52,785 nucleotides of DNA from a virus. Made by a program: the position numbers and the translations under genes. This document shows positions 36,458-44,500 of this stretch, in pieces. Numbering within the stretch: the stretch's first letter is position 1; every line of letters starts with the position of its first letter. The stretch spans positions 1 to 52,785 of the IMG/VR virus record IMGVR_UViG_3300046006_001177. One strand, 5' to 3'. The notes below the pieces were generated by a model that was not told the origin of the DNA, ran no database searches, and worked only from the letters and a program-made list of their open reading frames with translations.

Positions 36458-37214
36458 ATTATTTGTCAGTACGCCAATGTATGGGGGCCAGTGCTTTGGC
36501 TACTTCGCGCAGTCCGTGATGACACTACAGAACATGCTGCGTGAGAACCGCGTGGACATGGCCTGCTCATTCCTGTTCAACGAGTCCCTGATCCAGCGGG
36601 CACGTAACGCACTGGTGCATGGTTTCCTGAAGACAGACTTCACCCACATGATGTTCATCGACGCGGACATCCACTTCAACCCGGCAGACGTGCTGCCCAT
36701 GCTGTTGTCAGACAAGCCAATCATCTGCGGCATTTATCCCAAGAAGGAGATCAACTGGACACAGGTTCATGCTGCTGCCGTGGCTGGTGTGCCACCGCAT
36801 GAGCTGCGCAAGTACAGCGGCTCCTTCGTGGTCAACCTGATTGACTACCAGAACGAGCAACGGGTAGAACTGGACAAGCCGGTAGAGATCTGGAACGGCG
36901 GCACTGGCTTCATGATGATCAAGCGCGAGGTCTTCGAGCAGCTGAAGGATCATGTGCCTACCTATGTCAACGACACCAATGACCTTGGTGGGAACATCGG
37001 CAACGAGCGTATCCATGAGTTCTTTGCTACCAGTATCGAACCGCTGGGCGAGCGCCTGCTGTCGGAGGACTACCACTTCTGCAAGATCTGGCGTGACAAG
37101 TGCGGCGGCACCGTCTGGGCGGCACCGTGGGCGCAGCTCGCACATATCGGTACTCACAAGTTCGACGGCATCCTGACAGAGAAGCCACAGATCCCTCAAC
37201 CACAAGAGGTGTAA
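36450..37214 (+). CDS. GT-A-type glycosyltransferase, paralogue of the gene at 30915
   Basis: 254 residues from ATG 36450 (MAKLFVSTPMYGGQCFGYFA); the upstream frame extension lies in the HNH gene. RARNALVHGFLKTDFTHMMF then IDADIHFNPADVLPML with the DAD metal site, CGIYPKKEINW, WNGGTGFMMIKREVFEQ, LLSEDYHFCKIW. Same block order as the enzyme at 30915. The first ~13 codons are A/T-rich (GCT AAA TTA TTT) unlike the remainder, possibly acquired with the HNH gene. Confidence 0.82.
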   Translation: MAKLFVSTPMYGGQCFGYFAQSVMTLQNMLRENRVDMACSFLFNESLIQRARNALVHGFLKTDFTHMMFIDADIHFNPADVLPMLLSDKPIICGIYPKKEINWTQVHAAAVAGVPPHELRKYSGSFVVNLIDYQNEQRVELDKPVEIWNGGTGFMMIKREVFEQLKDHVPTYVNDTNDLGGNIGNERIHEFFATSIEPLGERLLSEDYHFCKIWRDKCGGTVWAAPWAQLAHIGTHKFDGILTEKPQIPQPQEV

Positions 37215-38441
37215 ATGTTCGTACCCGGCAAAACCTATATCCCTGCCTCCGGCCAAGTGGTCGGAGATCGGGAGAAAGCGTTGATGCACGAAGCCGTCGA
37301 CCGTGGGTGGTTGACGGCGGGCGCCTTCAATCGCCAGTTGGAAGATGAGCTGACCAAGTTCCTCGGCTGCAAGGCCGTGCGTACCGTCAGCTCTGGCAGC
37401 TCCGCCAACCTGATCGCCTTCTCCGCCCTGACATCGCCAACCCTTGGCAACAGGGCTATCCAGAAGGGAGATGAGGTGATCACGGTTGCCTGCGGATTCC
37501 CGACCACCATCGCGCCGATCATCCAGTGCGGTGCCATCCCTGTGTTCTTGGATGTCAACAGTACGTTGAACATCGACACCCGTGAGCTGGAGAACGCGGT
37601 GACGAAGAAGACCAAGGCCATCATGATCGCCCACACGCTGGGCAATCCGTTCAACGTGGACGCAGTCAGGGCGCTAGCAGACAAGCACAAGCTATGGCTG
37701 ATAGAAGACTGCTGCGACGCGCTGGGCGCACGGTGGGGCAACCGCTACGTCGGCACGTTCGGCGACTTGGCCACGCTGTCTTTCTTCCCGGCGCACCACA
37801 TCACAACCGGTGAGGGCGGTGCTGTCATTATCAACAACACCAAACTCAGCCGATTGGTAGAGTCCTTCCGTGACTGGGGCAGAGACTGCTGGTGCGAGCC
37901 AGGACAGAACAACACCTGCAAGCGCCGGTTCGATCAACAGTTCGGAGAGTTGCCGTACGGGTATGACCACAAGTACGTGTACACACATCTGGGCTACAAC
38001 CTGCGGATCACCGAGCTACAGGCTGCCTGCGGCGTGGCACAGATGGAGAAGCTGCATCACTTCATCTCCACCCGTAAGTCCAACTACGGCTACCTGAAAG
38101 AGCGACTGACCGGAGAGGAGTTCTGGCTACCGGCTGTCTACCCAGAAGCAAGCCCAAGCTGGTTCGGGTTCCCGATCACGATCTCTCCGTCGGCCAACTT
38201 CACGCGGGATGAGTTGACCAAGTTCCTAGAGTCGCGCCAGATCGGATGCAGGCTGGTGTTTGCAGGCAACGCCATCAAGCAGCCGTTCATGCAAGGCCAG
38301 CGTTATCGCGTCCACGGCCTGCTGGAGAACACGGACTACATCATGAACAACACCTTCTGGCTGGGTGTGCAGCCTGCGCTGACAGAGGAGATGCTGTTAT
38401 ACGTCTGCGACACCATTGATGAGTTTATGGAAAGTCGCTGA
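37215..38441 (+). CDS. rfbH: RfbH/E1-type sugar 3-dehydratase (PMP, [2Fe-2S])
   Basis: 408 residues, DegT/DnrJ fold. SFFPAHHITTGEGG at 189-202 has His where aminotransferases have the PLP lysine, the hallmark of the E1 3-dehydratase. Cys167, Cys225, Cys227 and Cys235 give exactly the CX57CX1CX7C iron-sulfur pattern of E1. It removes the 3-hydroxyl of a 4-keto-6-deoxy nucleotide sugar, normally CDP-linked; here the Gmd product could also be the substrate. A partner reductase is not seen in the window. Followed by a split transketolase. Confidence 0.88.
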   Translation: MFVPGKTYIPASGQVVGDREKALMHEAVDRGWLTAGAFNRQLEDELTKFLGCKAVRTVSSGSSANLIAFSALTSPTLGNRAIQKGDEVITVACGFPTTIAPIIQCGAIPVFLDVNSTLNIDTRELENAVTKKTKAIMIAHTLGNPFNVDAVRALADKHKLWLIEDCCDALGARWGNRYVGTFGDLATLSFFPAHHITTGEGGAVIINNTKLSRLVESFRDWGRDCWCEPGQNNTCKRRFDQQFGELPYGYDHKYVYTHLGYNLRITELQAACGVAQMEKLHHFISTRKSNYGYLKERLTGEEFWLPAVYPEASPSWFGFPITISPSANFTRDELTKFLESRQIGCRLVFAGNAIKQPFMQGQRYRVHGLLENTDYIMNNTFWLGVQPALTEEMLLYVCDTIDEFMESR

Positions 38442-39202
38442 TGGCAGAGCTAAAAGCAATCCAAGACATGGCCAAGAAGATCAGGATCGACAGCCTGAAG
38501 ATGGTTCATCGGGCGAAGGCATCCCACATCGGCAGCGCTCTGTCCTGTGCAGACATCTTGGCTGTTCTGTACTCAGACTTTGCCGAGGATAAGCTCATCC
38601 TGTCGAAAGGTCATGCCACCGTCGCCTTGTACGCAGCACTGAAGCACAGCGGCTACAACCTGAATCTGGAGGAGTACGGCCAGAACGGATCGCCGTTGAT
38701 GCACCACGCCAGCCACAAGGTGCCGGGTGTCGAATGGTCGACAGGCAGTCTTGGCCATGGTCTGCCAGTGGGTGTCGGAAAAGCGATAGCCAGTGATCAG
38801 CACAAAGTCCGCGTGCTGGTATCTGACGGTGAGCTACAGGAGGGCAGCAACTGGGAGGCCATCATGTTTGCTGCTCACCACAAGCTTAACAACCTGACCA
38901 TGATTGTGGACTACAACAATCTCCAGAGCATCACGACGGTGGATAAGACCCTGTCGCTAGAGCCACTGGACGCCAAGCTGCGGGCGTTTGGCTGGGATGT
39001 GCAGGACATCGACGGCCATGATCCTCGGTACATCTTCAAGGCGTTGATCCGTACGCTAGATGCCGAGAAGCCGACGGCCATCATCTGCCGCACCACCAAG
39101 GGCAAAGGCGTCTCCTTCATGGAGAACAAGGTGGAGTGGCACTACAAGTACCCCGATGAGCAGCAGTTGATCCAAGCCATTATGGAGATCGAGCATGCGT
39201 AA
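38441..39202 (+). CDS. Transketolase N-terminal subunit
   Basis: 253 residues. HRAKASHIGSALSCADILAV, LSKGHATVALYAALK, GSLGHGLPVGVGKAIA, and the ThDP/Mg motif VSDGELQEGSNWEAIMFAAH ... VDYNNLQS. Shorter than the matching part of housekeeping transketolases, and split from its partner, as in sugar-biosynthesis clusters. The start overlaps the rfbH stop by one base (TGATG). Likely transfers a two-carbon unit with the next gene's product. Confidence 0.9.
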   Translation: MAELKAIQDMAKKIRIDSLKMVHRAKASHIGSALSCADILAVLYSDFAEDKLILSKGHATVALYAALKHSGYNLNLEEYGQNGSPLMHHASHKVPGVEWSTGSLGHGLPVGVGKAIASDQHKVRVLVSDGELQEGSNWEAIMFAAHHKLNNLTMIVDYNNLQSITTVDKTLSLEPLDAKLRAFGWDVQDIDGHDPRYIFKALIRTLDAEKPTAIICRTTKGKGVSFMENKVEWHYKYPDEQQLIQAIMEIEHA

Positions 39203-40046
39203 CATCCTGATGGAAGAACTGACCATCGCCGCCGAGCGTGGTGATCCTGTCATGCTGATCACCGGCGACTTGGGCTGGGGCGTGGTAGAGGAGTTTGCCA
39301 AACGCTTTCCCAAGAACTTCATCAACGCTGGCGTGGCAGAGCAGAACATGATGGGCATGGCTGCTGGGCTAGCATCTGAGGGCTATCACGTCTTCGTCTA
39401 CAGCATCGGTAACTTTTCCACCTTCCGCTGTGCCGAGCAGATCAGGAACGACGTGGATTATCACAACGTGCCTGTGACGGTCGTGACAGTCGGCGGTGGT
39501 CTAGCCTACGGCAATCTGGGCTACAGCCATCACGCCGTGCAGGACTTTGCCTTGATGCGATCTATGCCCAACATGCTGATCGCCTCACCCTGCGATGACC
39601 TAGAAGCGCGGGCGTGTATCCAATACCTACTTGAGAATCCACAGCCCAGCTACCTGCGTCTTGGCCGAGGCGGGGAGAAGCAGATACACAAGAAGATGTA
39701 CAAGATGGCGCCAGGCAAGTGGTATCCCTTTGATGTCGTGGAGGGCGACAAAGCTTACGTGGCGCACGTATTCACAGGCACCCCGCCAGTCAGGCTAACA
39801 GCGCCGGGCGAGTACTACACCTGCCCGCTATGGGGTATGAAGTACAAGGAAGATCAAAGTTACATGGCGGGGGATTTTGAACACATCACCACCTACGAAG
39901 ATCATCTTGAAGACGGCGGGTTCGGCAGCTGGATGCTGGAGTCTTTGCACAAATGGGACATATCCGTTTCTGTGAAAGCACTGAACTCTAAGGTCTGCGG
40001 CATGGTCGGAGACAGAGAATACTTACTCAAACAGGGAGAGCTATGA
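39195..40046 (+). CDS. Transketolase C-terminal subunit
   Basis: 283 residues: pyrimidine-binding domain with VMLITGDLGWGVVEEF, the catalytic-Glu segment INAGVAEQNMMGMAAGLASE, YSIGNFSTFRCAEQIRND and GGGLAYGNLGYSHHAVQDFA, then a C-terminal domain (HITTYEDHLEDGGFGSWMLE). Completes the enzyme with the preceding subunit. In this context the acceptor is probably a 4-keto-3-deoxy nucleotide sugar rather than a pentose phosphate; this is inference. Confidence 0.9.
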   Translation: MRNILMEELTIAAERGDPVMLITGDLGWGVVEEFAKRFPKNFINAGVAEQNMMGMAAGLASEGYHVFVYSIGNFSTFRCAEQIRNDVDYHNVPVTVVTVGGGLAYGNLGYSHHAVQDFALMRSMPNMLIASPCDDLEARACIQYLLENPQPSYLRLGRGGEKQIHKKMYKMAPGKWYPFDVVEGDKAYVAHVFTGTPPVRLTAPGEYYTCPLWGMKYKEDQSYMAGDFEHITTYEDHLEDGGFGSWMLESLHKWDISVSVKALNSKVCGMVGDREYLLKQGEL

Positions 40047-40954
40047 GAATCGTCATCATGGGTGCGGGGAGTACCGTTGCCAAAGACTTAATCACTTCTT
40101 TCAACGACGAGCATTTCCTAGAGCTGTTCTCGCGGGAGCCGTCTTCGGCATCACGTTGGATGGTGGAGAAGGGTTTTAAGAACTTCTTTGCCCGCCCGTA
40201 CGCTGACTTCAAATCACTGAAGGATGCGGACGTGATCATCAACTTCGTCGGCGCTGGTGACCCTGCGATGATCCAGCGGCTGGGCGCAGATATCTTCAAG
40301 ATCACGCAAACCTTTGACGAAATGGCGCTGGATTACATCAATCAGCACCGCGAGTGTAAGTACATTTTCATTAGCAGCGGGGCAGTCTTCGGGGACAACT
40401 TCCTGACCCCAGCAGATGCCAACAAGAACGCCATCATCCCGATCAACAACGTACAACCACAGCACTACTACGGTATCGCAAAGGCGCAGGCTGAGATCCG
40501 CCATCGCGTGACTGGCCGCAACATCATTGACCTGCGGCTGTACAACTACTTCAGCAGCACCTGCAACCTGAAGCAGCGGTTCATGATCAGCGACATCATC
40601 CGTGCCATCCAGACAAAGACAGTGTTCCAAGTCGACCGCAATAACATCATGCGCGACTACGTCGGACCGCTGGACTTCTACCAGATGATCTACGTGCTGA
40701 TGAATACCGGCCAGATCAACACGGCGATAGACTGCTACAGCAGACAGCCAGTGAGCAAGACATCACTGCTCACCACCATGGCAGAACGATATGGGCTAGA
40801 GTACGAGACTGTCGGAAACCTGACAGGCCTGTCTCCTACGGGTGTGAAACAGAATTACTACTCTACCAACACGGCAGCGTATGCACTGGGATACCGGCCA
40901 ACGCTGACCTCACTGGAGACGATCATCCTTGCTGCCGACAAAATCCTCAAGTAA
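40043..40954 (+). CDS. SDR-family sugar reductase/epimerase
   Basis: 303 residues. Rossmann start MRIVIMGAGSTVAKDLITSF, IFISSGAVFGDNF (Ser), and YYGIAKAQAEIRH with catalytic Tyr and Lys. The glycine motif GAGSTVA is slightly unusual. NAD(P)-dependent nucleotide-sugar reductase or epimerase; its position right after the transketolase suggests it reduces the branched product. ATGA overlap with the gene before. Confidence 0.82.
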   Translation: MRIVIMGAGSTVAKDLITSFNDEHFLELFSREPSSASRWMVEKGFKNFFARPYADFKSLKDADVIINFVGAGDPAMIQRLGADIFKITQTFDEMALDYINQHRECKYIFISSGAVFGDNFLTPADANKNAIIPINNVQPQHYYGIAKAQAEIRHRVTGRNIIDLRLYNYFSSTCNLKQRFMISDIIRAIQTKTVFQVDRNNIMRDYVGPLDFYQMIYVLMNTGQINTAIDCYSRQPVSKTSLLTTMAERYGLEYETVGNLTGLSPTGVKQNYYSTNTAAYALGYRPTLTSLETIILAADKILK

Positions 40955-41096
40955 GCCAGATCGGTGGTGCGGTACTTGCGGTAGCTTTCGTCGATATCCT
41001 GGCGGTTACTTCAAAGTACAGCGCAACCGCCGTCAGTGGCTATGTAAAGACTGCTACCTAAAATCGAGGCCAAAAAATGTGGTGCCCGACCTGTGA
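40929..41096 (+). CDS. Small zinc-ribbon protein (55 aa)
   Basis: Unlisted frame starting at a TTG (40929, GGAG ten bases before), overlapping the SDR end: MLPTKSSSKPDRWCGTCGSF, then RNRRQWLCKDCYLKSRPKN. The CGTC and CKDC pairs, spaced by a basic strand region, form a likely zinc ribbon. Its end overlaps the next zinc-ribbon gene by 20 bases. Start is uncertain. Confidence 0.5.
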   Translation: MLPTKSSSKPDRWCGTCGSFRRYPGGYFKVQRNRRQWLCKDCYLKSRPKNVVPDL

Positions 41097-41271
41097 CAAA
41101 CCTACGCAAGTGATAGACACCCGCAAGTTCCAAGATGTATCCCGCACGTTCGACTTTGTGGAGCGGCGACGGATCTGTCGCGAGTGCGGGTATCGTCACA
41201 AATCAATCGAAGTCCCGCAAGAGATATGGGATCTACACTACGACCCGGAGAAGATCATTGAAACCAGTTAA
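41077..41271 (+). CDS. NrdR/Ogr-like zinc-ribbon protein (64 aa)
   Basis: MWCPTCDKPTQVIDTRKFQD, FVERRRICRECGYRHKSIEV. The CPTC...CREC pair with 'VIDTR' and 'RRRICRECGYR' closely follows the N-terminal zinc ribbon of NrdR; the ATP-cone is absent. Similar in size to phage late activators of the Ogr type. Possible transcription factor. Confidence 0.75.
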   Translation: MWCPTCDKPTQVIDTRKFQDVSRTFDFVERRRICRECGYRHKSIEVPQEIWDLHYDPEKIIETS

Positions 41272-41542
41272 GCAGTACATGAACGAAGTAGCCAACATAG
41301 GCTGCGTGCTGTGTCACCATCTTGGCTACGGGCATACGCCTGCTCATCTGCATCATCCCCGCGACGCTGTAGGCGGGGCGCAGCGGGCTTCTGACTGGCT
41401 AGTAATACCGCTCTGCCCTGAACATCATCAGGGATCGAGCGGCTATCACGGGCTAGGTAGCAAGGGCTTTTACACACGGTACAAGCTCACCGAGTGGGAT
41501 CTGATGGCCATGACTATCGAGAGGCTGCATACTGCTTCTTGA
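41258..41542 (+). CDS. Ref-like HNH nuclease (94 aa)
   Basis: Start TTG 41258 with GGAG eight bases before it: (M)KPVKQYMNEVANIGCVLCHH. Then LGYGHTPAHLHHPRDAVGGAQRAS (split as LGYGHTPAHLHH and GGAQRASDW), and LCPEHHQGSSGYHG. This is the pattern of the RecA-dependent nuclease Ref of phage P1 and relatives ('CVVC...LGYG.TPAEIHH....AQRAS....LCP.HH'). Probably acts in recombination or DNA degradation. Its end overlaps the polyvalent gene tail to tail by 29 bases. Confidence 0.8.
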   Translation: MKPVKQYMNEVANIGCVLCHHLGYGHTPAHLHHPRDAVGGAQRASDWLVIPLCPEHHQGSSGYHGLGSKGFYTRYKLTEWDLMAMTIERLHTAS

Positions 41543-44500
41543 CCTCTAGCCGCGACTCCTCCATCTGGCGGGCGATCTCACCGATCACCACCTTCAACCG
41601 GTCGATCTCTTCCTTCTTCTGAGCGCCAGACATGTTCTCGTCGTTACGAATATGCAGGATGGCCTGACGCATCTTTGCCATATCCTTGGACGCGTTATCG
41701 TAGAACTTGGCCATGGCGATCTTGTCACCCTTCTCCTTCAGGATCTCCTGCACTTTGTCCGCGTTGCCTAGCTGCGCGAAGTGGCGCATATCAGCGTAAG
41801 CCTGGGCGATCTCCTTGTTGTTCTCGTAGAACGCTGTAACGTACTTGGACTGCGTGGCTGGCAGCGTCTTGATAAAACCAGCAGACATGGTCTCAGTCCA
41901 GTTGTTATCAGGATACGCAGACTTTGAGAACGGCTGTACAGCGTAGTGCGACAACCATGAAGCAGTACCGCCTAACCAGCCTAGATAACCCTTGATGGCG
42001 TAGTCTGCCTGCACCGGAGATACCTCTGTGCTTTCCGGCAGGAAGACGTTGGTGACCTTGGATAGCGCGATGGCCAGCGGGCTAGTCTTCTCAGCAATAC
42101 GTTCTGCCTTAGACAGACGCTCCATACCAGCAGTCTCAATCGGTGCGCCTGTGAAGCTGTCCTTGTTAGCGTACAGATCTACCAGCGGTTTGATGACCTG
42201 CGGGATCGGGTTGATCGCAAAGGTGTCTGTCAGCATGCGCTTCAAGCTCTGCTCAAATACCTTGCCCTCTGCGCCTTGGTCAAAGATCTGCTCTGCTACG
42301 CGCTCAACCATCGTGCCAAATGCGCCAATCTCAAATGGCTTTGGAACTCGTACAGCAGCGTCCATACCGGGCAGCTTGAACCACCAGAAGTTATCCCGAT
42401 CCCACTGCTCGCGCTTTTTGAACTCCTCGTCATCCTTGAATGCCATGTACAACATCAAAGACGCTAGTGCCACAGCAGACATGACAATGCTGAACTGCTC
42501 TGCTTTCTGCTTGTCGGTTGCGCTGATGTCTTTGCCATTAACGGTGTTGTAGATCACCCGGCTGGTCGGCACGATGCCGTCACGGCCAAGCTTGTACAAA
42601 CCCTGCACGCGAGCATTCAAGAACGGGATGACCTGTGTGACCAAGCGGAAGGCAGGCCACGCACCTTGCATGGAGAAGTCCAGCAGATCGCGGGCGTAGA
42701 ACGATGCCTCAAGGTGGGTAAAATTCTCACCCGTCTTCGGATTAACCGTGTCTCGCAGCTGCTGGTACAGCGCCATACGGTTGGCAGATTCCGACTTGTT
42801 GCCCAGATCTTGGTAGGCAGTCCATGTCGTGCGCAGCGCGTTCGTTATCTTGCTCTTGTTATCAAGGATGTTCTCACCCTTGATGCCCTGATCCAGCAGC
42901 CGACGGATCATCTTTGACTGATCGCCTTCGTACGCAGAACCAAAGTTGAAGATGGCACCACCTGCCAGTGCTGAGATATGCGCAGGATTGTTGCGGTCAG
43001 ATGCCGCCCAGCCCTGAATCACGTTGGCAAACGGGTTGCGCTTCAAGTCTGATACTGCGATAGCCGAGATGGAATCACGGAACAAGTTGCGAATCTTGAA
43101 CGCTGGAGACAGCGTGACGCCAAATTGCAGCAGGTTCTTGAAGTCACGGGCGATGTCTAAGAACTTAGACTTCGGACCCATGTACCCAATAGACATGATG
43201 GATTCCAGCAGCAGCGGATCAGCTACTTCGAAGTACGCAGGCTTGCCGTCGATCATGGTCTGGATCTTGCCCTTGCCGCTGGTGGTGTACTCCGGCTTTA
43301 GCTTGCCGTCACCGATCATCTCGCCACTCTTGTCGCTGTAGACCTTGCCATCTTCCCAGCGCAGACCAACCTTCAGGTTCGGGAATGCTGCACCGACATC
43401 CATCGCCGCACGAATCGTGGCGTTAGCGGCTTCGTTCTTCATCGACGAAGACAGGATGTGGCTCCAGTTACGCAGGGTGTTTTCCATCAGATCGCCGAAC
43501 GGACGCTCACCGCCCTTCAGCGCCTTCGAGAAGTACTGGTTTACCAGTCCCGACTTGGTGGCCGCAGCCTGCACGTCGCCACCCTCATCCATCACCTTGT
43601 AGAACGGGATGTAGTTGATGTCGCGCCGGAAAATCTTGTACGCTTCTTTGTCAATCACGCCCTGCCGTAAGGCGATGCTTAGTACAGAACCGTTAAGCCT
43701 TTTCATGTCCCGCTGAACTTGCTCGTACACCTCTAGGCGTGACTTGTTACCGATCTTGCCAGCAGATAGTTCGTCACGGCGCTGCACCAACTCCTTCGAC
43801 ACAGACGGTGCTTTGCCTTTCCTTACAAGCTCGGCATCACGCTGCAACGCTACCCAGATCTGATACCGGTCTACCTCGTTACCCACAGGCTCTAGCGCCT
43901 GCATGAGTCCTTTGGTATTGGGCTTGATATCCAGAGCGCCGTTAGTCAGCTTGACCTGGCCGTTGAACAGGATGCCCTCCAGCGCCCCGTCGATTGTCTT
44001 GGACATGCGGGCTTTCATGTAAGCCTCTTCGCTGTAGTCCTTGATAGTACGGTACTGATCGGCTATGCCCTGTGCCAGACGCTGCCAGAAGCTGTCGCGC
44101 ATGCTGTCGATCTTCTGGATGATGTTCTTGTTCTGCGGGAAGAAAGTCTTGCTGATCTGCGACCAAACATCATCAGACACGCCATCGAAGCTAGGTGGCT
44201 TGTCCTTGGGTGCGCCCTCTTTCATGCGCTTCCACTTCTCTTCCAAGAAATCTTGGTTGCGCTTGGGCTCTTCATCCTTGGGAACGTCAGAGAAAGGCTC
44301 ACGCTCTTCAGAAACCTCCGGCGTAGACACGCCATACCTCGCACCGTACGAGGTGAACTGCTTGGCAATATCCTCTACTGGCACTTCCAGCGTTTCTTCC
44401 GACAGTGATACCAGACGCTCCAGCGCACTCTGCTCTGACCTGTTGATAGCAAGCAGGCGGCGGATAGCATCCACAAACCGCGTGAATGCGTTCTTGTCCT

